Below, piece by piece: positions 1 to 7,572 of a stretch of 29,137 bases of DNA; position 1 is the first letter of the stretch; each line of letters starts with the position of its first letter. This DNA is from DTDX01 sp964608455. GTDB lineage: Archaea > Thermoproteota > Bathyarchaeia > 40CM-2-53-6 > DTDX01. Where the stretch lies: positions 1 through 29,137 of the forward strand of contig CAZSNM010000014.1 of assembly GCA_964608455.1 (NCBI GenBank). Reading direction: 5' to 3'. A program made the translations under genes and the position numbers. The notes beneath the pieces are model-generated. The model was not told the origin of the DNA. It saw only the letters and a program-made list of their open reading frames with translations, and searched no databases.

Positions 1-70
1 AATTCTTCATCTTTAGTTAATTCTTTGCTTAACTCTTTTTCTTTAGCTATTTTAAAGACGCTTAATATTT

Positions 71-165
<95 letters not shown>

Positions 166-185
166 CAATTAATTTTAGAAACATT

Positions 186-199
186 AAATATATTTATAA
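186..199. promoter_or_regulatory. shared TATA-like element between tRNA-Lys and dphB
   Basis: An AT-only stretch (aaatatatttataa) is centred about 27 nt upstream of the tRNA-Lys 5' end at 164, where an archaeal TBP site should be. Read rightward it lies about 30-44 nt before the dphB ATG at 230, so it could serve both directions. This rests on position and composition only. Confidence 0.5.
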
Positions 200-229
200 G
201 GATTTTCTTTTAAGGGGTTTAAAGCGGCG

Positions 230-1027
230 ATGTTAAAATTTATTGGGTTAGGGCTTTATGATGAAAAAGGCTTATCTATTTTAGGGTTAGAGGAAGCTAA
301 AAACTCAGATGTTGTTTTTGCTGAGTTTTACACAAGCTTTATGCCAGGTTTATCTTTAAATAGATTAAAGAATCTTATTGGGAAGCCTATTCAAATTTTA
401 TCAAGAAAGGATGTTGAAGAAAAAGGTGAGGAAATTATTTTAAAGGTTGCTAAAGAAAAGGATGTAGCTTTTCTAACGCCTGGAGATCCAATGAATGCTA
501 CAACCCATATAGCGCTTAGAATTAAAGCTGAGAAAATGGGTATAAAAACAAAATTGATTCATGCAGCTTCTATATTTTCTGCAATAGCGGGAGTTACAGG
601 TCTTCAAAGCTATAAATTCGGTAGGTCTGTGTCTATTCCCATCGCTAATAAATTTCCTATTTCTGAAACCCCATATAACGTTATAAAAATTAATAAAGAC
701 CTTGGATTGCATACATTGGTTCTTTTAGATTTAGATGTTGAAGCTGGAGTTTATTTAACTGTTCCTGAAGCTTTAAAGCAACTATTGATTGTGGAAGAAT
801 ATAGAAAAGAAAATGTAATTAATTTAGATAGTTTCATTATTGTAGCTGCTAGATTAGGAGGTGCAACAATGGAGGTAAAAGGCCTTTTAATTAAGGATGC
901 TTTAAATCAAAATTTTGGTAAACCACCTTTTTCAATTGTTTTTCCAGGAAAACTTCATTTTATGGAGGCTGAGGCTCTTCAAGTTTTAACCGGCGCCAAA
1001 AAAGAGTTTTTAAAGGGGAATCTTTAA
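230..1027 (+). CDS. dphB: diphthine synthase
   Basis: SAM-dependent methyltransferase that methylates the 3-amino-3-carboxypropyl group on the modified histidine of elongation factor 2, the second step of diphthamide synthesis in the cytosol. The 265-residue length is typical of the archaeal enzyme. The tetrapyrrole-methylase fold shows in the N-terminal MLKFIGLGLYDEKGLSILGLE, the SAM-binding loop TPGDPMNATTH at about residues 83-93, and HAASIFSAIAGVTGLQSYKFG at about 111-131. It opens a tight group: its stop TAATG overlaps the next ATG at 1027, so it is probably co-transcribed with the DUF357 gene and ribL. EF-2 itself is not in the window. Confidence 0.96.
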   Translation: MLKFIGLGLYDEKGLSILGLEEAKNSDVVFAEFYTSFMPGLSLNRLKNLIGKPIQILSRKDVEEKGEEIILKVAKEKDVAFLTPGDPMNATTHIALRIKAEKMGIKTKLIHAASIFSAIAGVTGLQSYKFGRSVSIPIANKFPISETPYNVIKINKDLGLHTLVLLDLDVEAGVYLTVPEALKQLLIVEEYRKENVINLDSFIIVAARLGGATMEVKGLLIKDALNQNFGKPPFSIVFPGKLHFMEAEALQVLTGAKKEFLKGNL

Positions 1028-1275
1028 TGAAAAAATGTAAAGATAAGGCTGAAGCATACATAAAAAAAATTGAATCTGTATTCATTAAAGTTAAATTTAA
1101 GGATTCGCGAAGAGAGGTGAATGAAATATTTGATTATGCAAAAAGATATTGGTTAGATGCTAAATATTTCTTTAATGAAAAAGATTTTGCTTCAGCTCTT
1201 GCATGCATTTCATATGCTGAAGGAATTTTAGATGCATTAAGGCTTTTAAATTTAATAGAGTTTAATTGGGAGTAA
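1027..1275 (+). CDS. DUF357 family small helical protein
   Basis: An 82-residue, charged, all-helical protein. The motif DYAKRYWLDAKYFFNEKDFASALACISYAEGILDAL resembles an archaeal DUF357 domain, a short helical family of unknown biochemical role; I recognise the family by pattern only. The ATG overlaps the dphB stop codon by one base, and the stop lies 6 nt before ribL, so the three genes look translationally coupled. The helical repeat around the FFNEKDF-ALACISYAEG segment recalls HEPN-like or TPR-like helical pairs, but no catalytic motif is visible. The position between an EF-2 modification enzyme and FAD synthase does not by itself give a function. Confidence 0.8.
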   Translation: MKKCKDKAEAYIKKIESVFIKVKFKDSRREVNEIFDYAKRYWLDAKYFFNEKDFASALACISYAEGILDALRLLNLIEFNWE

Positions 1276-1281
1276 AAGAGA

Positions 1282-1728
1282 GTGGGTAAAAAAGTTTTAG
1301 CTTCAGGAACATTTGATTTACTTCATTATGGTCATTTAAAGTTTCTTGAGGAAGCTAAAAAAGCTGGTGGAGAAGGAGCTGAATTAATAGTTTTAATTGC
1401 TAGGGATAAAACTGTAGAAAAAAGAAAGGGAAAAAAACCTGTTATTCCTGAGGATCAAAGAAGAGCTTTAATTGAAGCTCTTAAACCTGTTGATTTAGCC
1501 ATTTTAGGTTATGAAGAATTAAATTTTGAAAAGGTTCTTGAAAAAATAAAGCCTGATATAGTTGCGGTTGGTTACGATCAAGAAGATATTTATGAAGTTG
1601 TAAAAAAAATAGTTGAGGAAAAAAAATTAAATATTAAAATTGTTAAAATTGGACGTTTCGGTTTAGAAGATTTAAATAGCTCCAGTAAAATTAAAAGAAA
1701 AGTTATTAATGAGTGGGGAAAACAATAA
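1282..1728 (+). CDS. ribL: archaeal FAD synthase (FMN adenylyltransferase)
   Basis: Transfers AMP from ATP to FMN to make FAD. The nucleotidyltransferase signature GTFDLLHYGH sits at residues 9-18 (HxGH is the nucleotide-binding motif). A C-terminal NSSSKI at about 132-137 takes the place of the family's S/T-S-x-K motif. The length of 148 residues fits RibL. The start is GTG at 1282, six nt after the upstream stop and in line with VLASGTFDLLHYGH near the N-terminus. The last 23 nt overlap the 3' end of ribK on the opposite strand, so the two consecutive steps riboflavin to FMN to FAD are encoded convergently here. Confidence 0.94.
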   Translation: MGKKVLASGTFDLLHYGHLKFLEEAKKAGGEGAELIVLIARDKTVEKRKGKKPVIPEDQRRALIEALKPVDLAILGYEELNFEKVLEKIKPDIVAVGYDQEDIYEVVKKIVEEKKLNIKIVKIGRFGLEDLNSSSKIKRKVINEWGKQ

Positions 1729-2380
1729 AGGAAAGTTTATCACCATCCTTTAACTTTAAGGTTTCCCTTAAATTTACTGGCGCAATTATTTCTAAAACAT
1801 CATCTCCATAATGGCTTCTTAAAGCTGAAATAACTGCGCCTTCAATTTTATTCTCTAATAATGCTTTATAACAATTTACTGGTCCAAAACTTCTTTTACC
1901 ATTAGAAAAACCTTCAATAACTATGCTTGGATAACATTTAAGCAAAGAAACTTTTTTTAAATAGCATTCTTCAATTTTTACATTTAAGGTTCCTGGATAA
2001 GGATTAAACCCAAGCTTCTCTATAAATTGTTTTTTATAACCAGGTTGAGAAATATAATAGGCGCCTTCACCTAAACCTGTAAAAACTTTTCCTTCAAATT
2101 TTATTTCGCTTGGTTGAATTTTTAAGGTTTTTTCCAGTAAAGCTTGAATTAAAGCTAATTCTTTATAGCCTTTAATTGTAACTTTAACAGCTTCTCCTTT
2201 AGAAATTTTAACTGTTTCTACTAAACCAAGCTTTTTTAACTCTTTTAAATGCCTAGAGAAAGTTTGCTGCGGTATATTAAATTTTTTTATTAAAAAGCTT
2301 GAGGGGGCCTCTTGTTTATTTACTTCAATTAAAGCTTCAGCTATTTTTAATAATGTAAAAAATAAATAAGGTTTTAACAT
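1706..2380 (-). CDS. ribK: CTP-dependent riboflavin kinase with N-terminal winged helix
   Basis: Phosphorylates riboflavin to FMN using CTP, the archaeal route. Residues 1 to about 75 form a winged-helix domain (recognition segment FNIPQQTFSRHLKELKKLGL). The kinase domain follows, with TGLGEGAYYIS at 101-111 and NPYPGTLNVKI at 126-136, the family's nucleotide and flavin binding motifs. At 224 residues it is the long HTH-fused form, so it may also act as a flavin-responsive regulator; that is inference. Its start overlaps the end of the endonuclease V gene by 7 nt, suggesting co-transcription with nfi and possibly taw1. Its 3' end overlaps ribL. Confidence 0.95.
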   Translation of the reverse strand: MLKPYLFFTLLKIAEALIEVNKQEAPSSFLIKKFNIPQQTFSRHLKELKKLGLVETVKISKGEAVKVTIKGYKELALIQALLEKTLKIQPSEIKFEGKVFTGLGEGAYYISQPGYKKQFIEKLGFNPYPGTLNVKIEECYLKKVSLLKCYPSIVIEGFSNGKRSFGPVNCYKALLENKIEGAVISALRSHYGDDVLEIIAPVNLRETLKLKDGDKLSFIVFPTH

Positions 2381-3003
2381 CGCTTCAACCTCAACTCCTG
2401 CTTTTTTCTTGAAGCTTCCTCATGAGCTAACTTTAAGGGTTCTGGAAAACCTTTAGGAGAACAGTGCTTAACAATTTTTACAGCATCTTCAAGAGAGATT
2501 TTGTTTCCAACGCTAACATAAACTTTCTTTTTTTCATTAAATTTTAAAACGTAACCTATTAATTCATCATTAGTATTAATCAAAAAGTTTTCTTTTTCTA
2601 TTCCATATAAACGATTTTTCGCTACACCTATTGTAGGTTTATTTAAAATAAAGCCTAAGTGGCATGCTAAACCAAACTTTCTTGGATGGGCTAAACCATG
2701 TCCATTAACAATTATAACATCTGGATTTAAAGATAAAGCTTTTAAAGCCTTAAACATTACAGGCAACTCCCTAAAAGCAAGAAAACCTGGAATATATGGA
2801 ACATTTACTTTAAATATTGAAAAAGCTTTTTCTAAAGGTTTAAGTGTAAAATAATCTATTGCAACAGCTGCTCCAATTCCCAAATCTTTTATATAGGCTG
2901 CATCAACTCCAGCTATAACTTCAACTTTTTTAAACTCGCTTTTTCTAGAAATAAATTTAGCAAGGTTTTCTTGAATTTTTAAAGCTTTTTCTAAAGAAAA
3001 CAT
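2374..3003 (-). CDS. nfi: endonuclease V, with a catalytic Asp to Asn change
   Basis: Endonuclease V cleaves the second phosphodiester bond 3' of deoxyinosine (or inosine in RNA), repairing deaminated adenine. The protein is 209 residues. Asp34 in AGVDAAY, Glu79 in PYIPGFLAFRE and the late His in LKLAHEE match the metal ligands and wedge motif of the family. The usual VDGxGxAHPR motif reads VNGHGLAHPRKFG (Asn100). The codon is AAT, so the second metal-binding Asp (Asp110 in Thermotoga maritima EndoV) is replaced by Asn. Activity could therefore be altered or restricted to other substrates. It sits between taw1 and ribK on the same strand. Confidence 0.93.
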   Translation of the reverse strand: MFSLEKALKIQENLAKFISRKSEFKKVEVIAGVDAAYIKDLGIGAAVAIDYFTLKPLEKAFSIFKVNVPYIPGFLAFRELPVMFKALKALSLNPDVIIVNGHGLAHPRKFGLACHLGFILNKPTIGVAKNRLYGIEKENFLINTNDELIGYVLKFNEKKKVYVSVGNKISLEDAVKIVKHCSPKGFPEPLKLAHEEASRKKQELRLKRC

Positions 3004-3012
3004 TTTTTAATT

Positions 3013-3978
3013 TTAAGAAAATTTTATTGGTTTCTTTAATTTGCTTAAAAGAATTACTCTGCTTTCTTTTGATTCATCAATTATGTTATATGAGGTTTTT
3101 TCAGCAAGCCTCCTTGAAAAAGCTTTTACCTCTTCATAACTGGGCATATTTTCAAATTTAAGCCTTAACCTTGAATATCCAACAAACATGTAGGCTTTAG
3201 GCTCTATATAGGTTGGTGATGCTTTTTCTATTAACTTAGCATAACCATCTAAATCCTCCATATTTTCTCCTTTAACAAGCGTTAAACGAATTACAGTTGG
3301 ACATTTAAAACTTGAGAGCAACTCTAAACTTTCATTAATTTTATCCCAAAAACTAATGTTAACTGGCTTGCAAAGATTCATAAAAACTTTTTTATTTGGA
3401 GCATAAATTGATAAGTAAAGCTGGGTAGGCTCTTCTGAAAGATTTTTTAAAACTTCAGGTTTAGTACCATTAGTCACTAAAAAAGTTGTAAAGTTTTTTT
3501 TATGAAATTCTTGGATGAGCTCGCTTAATTTAGGGTAAAGCGTTGGTTCTCCATCTAAACTTATAGCGGCATGCTTAGGGTTTAAAGCTTCAAAATATTT
3601 TTTTCCATCTATTTTACCTTTTTTAACTTGATCTTTATATCCGCTTAAAATTCTTCTTTGCGCTTTTATACATTCCTCAACAATTTCTTCAGGATCACTC
3701 CATTTTTGAATTAAAAAATTTAAAGGAGGCTTTAAATCTTCATTAGGATGAATTCTCCAGCAAAACTTGCATTGCATATTACAAATTAAGCTAGGTGTCA
3801 TTTGGATACATCTATGACTTTGAACTCCATAAAACTTTTGTTTATAGCAATATCTATTTTGAGTTAAACTTTGGTGAAGCCAACGGCATTTTTTAACAGC
3901 TGAATGCTCATTAATTAATTGATATTTCTGTTTTTTAAATAAGGTAATTAATAAATGTTGATTATAACTTAATTGCAT
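3013..3978 (-). CDS. taw1: tRNA 4-demethylwyosine synthase (radical SAM)
   Basis: Builds the tricyclic base of wyosine at G37 of tRNA-Phe from N1-methylguanosine and pyruvate. The radical-SAM cysteines are C66, C70 and C73 in CNMQCKFC. A second cluster is marked by C31, C44 and C57, with the 13-residue spacing seen in the Methanocaldococcus enzyme. Further family segments are ISLDGEPTLYPKLSELI and FLVTNGTKPEVL. The length of 321 residues is typical of archaeal TYW1. It lies 9 nt upstream of the endonuclease V gene on the same strand, and its ATG is about 20 nt after the stop of the upstream proteasome gene, so a long minus-strand operon from 4608 to 1706 is plausible. Confidence 0.96.
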   Translation of the reverse strand: MQLSYNQHLLITLFKKQKYQLINEHSAVKKCRWLHQSLTQNRYCYKQKFYGVQSHRCIQMTPSLICNMQCKFCWRIHPNEDLKPPLNFLIQKWSDPEEIVEECIKAQRRILSGYKDQVKKGKIDGKKYFEALNPKHAAISLDGEPTLYPKLSELIQEFHKKNFTTFLVTNGTKPEVLKNLSEEPTQLYLSIYAPNKKVFMNLCKPVNISFWDKINESLELLSSFKCPTVIRLTLVKGENMEDLDGYAKLIEKASPTYIEPKAYMFVGYSRLRLKFENMPSYEEVKAFSRRLAEKTSYNIIDESKESRVILLSKLKKPIKFS

Positions 3979-3999
3979 AAAGGATCAACTTAAAATAGC

Positions 4000-4608
4000 T
4001 TAAGCAAATGGAATTGTTTCCTCTTTAATACCATCTTTAGTGATTATTAGTAAATCTATACCGTTTCCGCTTCCAGCATCTCTTGAAACGGCTGCTTTTA
4101 CAGCTTTTTTAACTAATTCTTTAGCTTCTTCAACAGTTAAATTTTCTTTATATTCAGCCTCAAGAATTCCGATGGCTAATTCAGCTCCAGTTCCAACAGA
4201 AGCATATTTATCTTCAATTACTGAACCTAATGGGTCAAGAGCGAAAAGTTTGGGGCCATTTTCATCTATTCCACCAATAATAATTTGAGTGATATAAGGG
4301 TAAAGCCTATTTTGAAAAAGAAGATTTCCTATAAGCTTTGCTGCAGCTCTAACAGAAATAGGAATATTTGCTTCTAAAGAATAAAGGTTTAAGTAGGCTG
4401 CTGCTTCCTTAACTAAGATTTGCATGTCTCCAACTAAACCTGCACAAGCAGCACCAATTCTATCAGTAATCTTAAACACTTTTTTGCTAGTTTTACTCAT
4501 AACAAAATAACCATAAGAAAATCTTTTTTCTGAAGCTAACACTACTCCGTCAGCGCATACTACTCCTACAGTGGTTGCTCCAGGGATATAAGGAATCATT
4601 TGAGACAT
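4000..4608 (-). CDS. proteasome beta subunit lacking the N-terminal threonine (probably non-catalytic)
   Basis: A 202-residue Ntn-fold beta subunit of the 20S core. Aligned on the conserved glycine, the active-site position of TTTVG-type subunits is occupied by Ala11 (PGATTVGVV), so the nucleophile Thr1 appears to be absent. The partner residues remain: Glu17-equivalent in ASEKR, Lys33-equivalent in SKKVF, and RDAGSG. The segment equivalent to STGSGSP is SVGTGAE. The ASEKRFSYGYFVMSK region strongly resembles the crenarchaeal PsmB1 type, also known to lack Thr1. A structural or regulatory role beside the catalytic subunit at 10743-11387 is inferred. An alternative is processing one residue later to expose Thr12. 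Confidence 0.9.
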   Translation of the reverse strand: MSQMIPYIPGATTVGVVCADGVVLASEKRFSYGYFVMSKTSKKVFKITDRIGAACAGLVGDMQILVKEAAAYLNLYSLEANIPISVRAAAKLIGNLLFQNRLYPYITQIIIGGIDENGPKLFALDPLGSVIEDKYASVGTGAELAIGILEAEYKENLTVEEAKELVKKAVKAAVSRDAGSGNGIDLLIITKDGIKEETIPFA

Positions 4609-4709
4609 AATTTAAACACCTCAACTTTAAACAGCTTAATTTTCTTAAAGTTTAAATTTAACTAAGCTTGAATTATATTTTCTAAAAGTTAAATGTTTCG
4701 ATTTTAAAA

Positions 4710-4967
4710 ATGCATCCTTTAAAAAATATTTTAAACAAGCTTTTTTGGAGTGAAAAAGAGAATCCTGAAAATTATAAAATTATTTATATTCATAGAGGGG
4801 TTCCAGGAAATCTTAAAAGTTTAAATGCTTCATGCATAACTAAAATTGGTAAGTCTTGGTTTTCTTTTAAAGATAATGAAGAAGAAAAAATTATCCCTTT
4901 CCATAGGGTAACTTTAATTGTTAATTTAAAAACTGGAGAATATCTATGGCGGAAAAACCTTAAATAG
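4710..4967 (+). CDS. DUF504 / MJ1316-type RNA cyclic-end recognition domain protein
   Basis: An 85-residue single-domain protein. The family signature is IYIHRGVPGNLKSLNA, then IPFHRVTLIVNLKTGEYLWRK at the C-terminus. The family (PF04457) was proposed by comparative genomics to bind 2',3'-cyclic phosphate RNA ends; I recall this as prediction rather than proof. The gene converges on rtcA, whose product makes exactly that end, and the two stop regions overlap by 8 nt. No Shine-Dalgarno is seen before the ATG and a TATA-like ttatattt lies about 35 nt upstream, suggesting a very short or leaderless mRNA. Confidence 0.85.
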   Translation: MHPLKNILNKLFWSEKENPENYKIIYIHRGVPGNLKSLNASCITKIGKSWFSFKDNEEEKIIPFHRVTLIVNLKTGEYLWRKNLK

Positions 4968-6021
4968 TTAATCCTATCCCTTTAACAGAGATTTTTCCCG
5001 GTGTTCCCAAATCCCCTTGAAGATTAAATTTAACTCCTGCAATTAACTCTGTAATCTTTAGGTTTGTTAAGGTATGAAGAGTGATTTTGGAAACAGTAAC
5101 TTCTGAAAAACCATTTGCCACTGCTAAATAAGGAATTATAATATCGCCCATATGCTTATCTAAAGCAGCTTTAGAATTTATTTCTTCAATTAAGGTTTCT
5201 GCTGCTTCTTTACCAACCTGCTCTGCAGGTTTTCCTTTTTCTCCAATTGAATCTGCCCCTAAAATTGCTCCAGAATTTGATTTTGCGCATAAAGTTATTC
5301 CGCTGCCTGGCCCTAAATGAAAATCTTTTTCAGGTTGATACCATTCTAAATCTATTTTAATGTTTTTAAACCCTTCATTTTTAAGTTTTTCTTCAGCTGA
5401 TTTAGCTTGTCTTTCAGCAACATGCTTAGGTAATTTTACGCAATGGCTAAGCCCATAAACCCCTTTTATTTCACCTCTATCTATTAAAGTTAAGCTTTTA
5501 AGCTGTTTTACAGGTTCAATAATCATTATGATTTTTCCACCACCTTTAGGATAATGCCCTCTTTTTTCTACTGTTAAATGCGCATTATAACCCATTAACT
5601 TTAAAATTGGAAGTGTTACAAACCTAATGTAATCTATTGTTGGCGACCATTTAACATCTGTTCCACCAGTAACTGTTATTTTCATTTTATCTGAAGAAAA
5701 AGCAGCTGTAGGCATTAAAGCTTGTAAAACCAAAGATATGCTTCCAGCTGTTCCAACATCAAAATGGAATTCCCCGCTTTCTCTTGAGGAAGGTTTAAAA
5801 ATAAGCTCCTTAGAGCCCTCCTTTAACCCTTCAACATAAGCTTTAGAAATTGCTGCAACAGCTTTAACACCAGCTATATGCTGAGCTTTAAGCCCTGGCG
5901 GAGACCTTTTACCTCTTACATTAATTATTTTAATTTCTTTATTCAATAATGCTGCTAAAGCAACGCTAGTTCTAACTATTTGTCCACCTCCCTCTAAAAA
6001 ATCTCCATTAATAATTATCAT
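4960..6021 (-). CDS. rtcA: RNA 3'-terminal phosphate cyclase
   Basis: Converts RNA 3'-phosphate ends to 2',3'-cyclic phosphates using ATP through an enzyme-AMP intermediate. Family marks are FLEGGGQIVRTSVALA near the N-terminus, RGKRSPPGLKAQH, RGHYPKGGGK, GPGSGI, and the catalytic His290 in DKHMGDIIIPYLA. The length of 353 residues is normal. It is convergent with the DUF504 gene (8-nt overlap) and divergent from nadM. The RtcB ligase is not in the window, so the pathway that uses the cyclic ends cannot be judged here. Confidence 0.96.
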   Translation of the reverse strand: MIIINGDFLEGGGQIVRTSVALAALLNKEIKIINVRGKRSPPGLKAQHIAGVKAVAAISKAYVEGLKEGSKELIFKPSSRESGEFHFDVGTAGSISLVLQALMPTAAFSSDKMKITVTGGTDVKWSPTIDYIRFVTLPILKLMGYNAHLTVEKRGHYPKGGGKIIMIIEPVKQLKSLTLIDRGEIKGVYGLSHCVKLPKHVAERQAKSAEEKLKNEGFKNIKIDLEWYQPEKDFHLGPGSGITLCAKSNSGAILGADSIGEKGKPAEQVGKEAAETLIEEINSKAALDKHMGDIIIPYLAVANGFSEVTVSKITLHTLTNLKITELIAGVKFNLQGDLGTPGKISVKGIGLTI

Positions 6022-6134
6022 AGGCTTTTTCCCTTTTTCTTTACCCTTTAAAATATGAAGCTTAAATATTTATTAAACATTTAAAAAAGAGTATTGAGTT
6101 TAATGCATGTTTAACATTTAAAGAGGCAAAAATA

Positions 6135-6668
6135 TTGAGAAAAAATAATCTTACTGGAGTTTTCATTGGACGTTTTCAACCCTTTCATTTAGGGCATTTA
6201 GAAGCTGTAAAATATGCTTTAACAAAAGTTAATCAATTAATTATTGTTATTGGAAGCGCTCAATATAGCCATACTTTAACTAATCCTTTTACAGCTGGAG
6301 AAAGATTAATGATGATTAAGCTAGCTTTAAATGAAGCAAAAATAAACTGCAATAAATGCCTTATTATACCAGTTGAAGATGTAAATGTTCATTCAATTTG
6401 GGTTGCGCATTTAAAATCTAGGCTTCCACCCTTTAATGTTGCCTTTTCTAATGAACCTGTTACATCTAGATTACTTAAAGAAGAAGGTATAAAAGTTGAA
6501 AAAATACCTTTTTTTAACAGAGCTTTATATTCAGCTACAGAAATTAGAAAAAGAATTTTAAAGGGAGAAAATTGGATGGAACTTGTTCCAAAATCTGTTG
6601 CGCAATTTATAAAGGAAATTAAAGGAGATGAACGTATTATAGAATTGGGTAAAAGCGATAAAATTTAA
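6135..6668 (+). CDS. nadM: archaeal nicotinamide-nucleotide adenylyltransferase
   Basis: Joins NMN and ATP to give NAD. The nucleotidyltransferase motif GRFQPFHLGH is at residues 12-21, the SAQYSHTLTNPFTAGER loop follows, and the late YSATEIRKRI motif is at 132-141. The length of 177 residues fits the archaeal class. The start is TTG at 6135, preceded by a GAGG-type ribosome site at about 6122; no ATG in this frame would keep the GVFIGRFQP strand. It is divergent from rtcA across a 113-nt AT-rich spacer. Confidence 0.95.
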   Translation: MRKNNLTGVFIGRFQPFHLGHLEAVKYALTKVNQLIIVIGSAQYSHTLTNPFTAGERLMMIKLALNEAKINCNKCLIIPVEDVNVHSIWVAHLKSRLPPFNVAFSNEPVTSRLLKEEGIKVEKIPFFNRALYSATEIRKRILKGENWMELVPKSVAQFIKEIKGDERIIELGKSDKI

Positions 6669-6696
6669 AATTTTTCGTTTTTTAAATTTAAATTAA

Positions 6697-7491
6697 TTAT
6701 GGCTTTTTTAAAGCTATTTTATCGCCAGATTTAATTTTTAAAGTTTTAGCAGCATTACCTAAGTTTACAGCTAATTCTAAAAAACCATGGCTTCCAATTA
6801 AAGCTAAAATTTTACCTTTTTCAACATCAACATAACTTTTACCAAATTTAATTTTGTATATTTTATTTTTAACCTTTAGATTTATCCAATCTCCTAAAGA
6901 AATATTTATCATTTTTAAATGGGAAACTGTTGCATTAGTTATTATGTTTCCAAAAGAATCTATATAAAGTATTTCACATAAAATCTTGTTTTTTTCAACT
7001 TTAGCTTCAATAAATGAGGGAACTTCATATTCAGTTATTTGCTTACCAAACTCTTTAGGTGAAACACCAAGAGATAAATATGCTGCTACCGGTGCAAATA
7101 TATCTCTTCCATGAAAAGTTGATGAAACCTCCTTTCTAAAATATTTAGGATTTAAAATTTGATATACAGCTGTTATATTTTTTTCTTTTGCCGCTAACAT
7201 TAACACACCGTTATCTGGACCTATAAAAAAGTTTCCTCCAGCATCAACTAAAAGAGCTTTTCGTTCGCTTCCAACTCCAGGATCAACAACCGCTACATAT
7301 ATTGTTTTTTTAGGAAAAAATTTAGCTGCTAAATACAATATGAAAGCCCCTGCTTTAACATTAAATTTCTCAACTTCATGAGTTATATCAACTATTTTAG
7401 CATTTTCATTTATAGATAAAATAACACCCTTCATTTGTGAAACATAGGGATCTCTTAAACCAAAATCAGTTAATAAAGCAATTATGCTCAA
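6697..7491 (-). CDS. SAM hydrolase (adenosine-forming; DUF62 / chlorinase-fluorinase family)
   Basis: Members of this fold hydrolyse S-adenosylmethionine to adenosine and methionine; the halogenating relatives are rare specialists. The Asp-Arg-His set used for water activation is present as Asp70 and Arg77 in VDPGVGSERKAL and His127 in STFHGRD. LTDFGLRDPYV opens the N-terminal domain and SFGNIITN starts the C-terminal domain. The length of 264 residues is normal. The start is TTG at 7491, with an aaggaggt site about 10 nt upstream. A nearby ATG two nt off frame runs into a stop, so TTG is preferred. Confidence 0.92.
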   Translation of the reverse strand: MSIIALLTDFGLRDPYVSQMKGVILSINENAKIVDITHEVEKFNVKAGAFILYLAAKFFPKKTIYVAVVDPGVGSERKALLVDAGGNFFIGPDNGVLMLAAKEKNITAVYQILNPKYFRKEVSSTFHGRDIFAPVAAYLSLGVSPKEFGKQITEYEVPSFIEAKVEKNKILCEILYIDSFGNIITNATVSHLKMINISLGDWINLKVKNKIYKIKFGKSYVDVEKGKILALIGSHGFLELAVNLGNAAKTLKIKSGDKIALKKP

Positions 7492-7572
7492 ATTTTCATA
7501 AACCTCCTTTCCTTATTAATCACGAAAAATTAATTAGGAGGAAGAAGATTTTAAAGTTAAAAAACTTGAAGG

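Noticed and set aside
1..70. minus-strand open frame after tRNA-Lys (Lys/Glu-rich)
   Set aside because: Looks like coding composition but no start codon in that frame lies within the window; too short to support a call.
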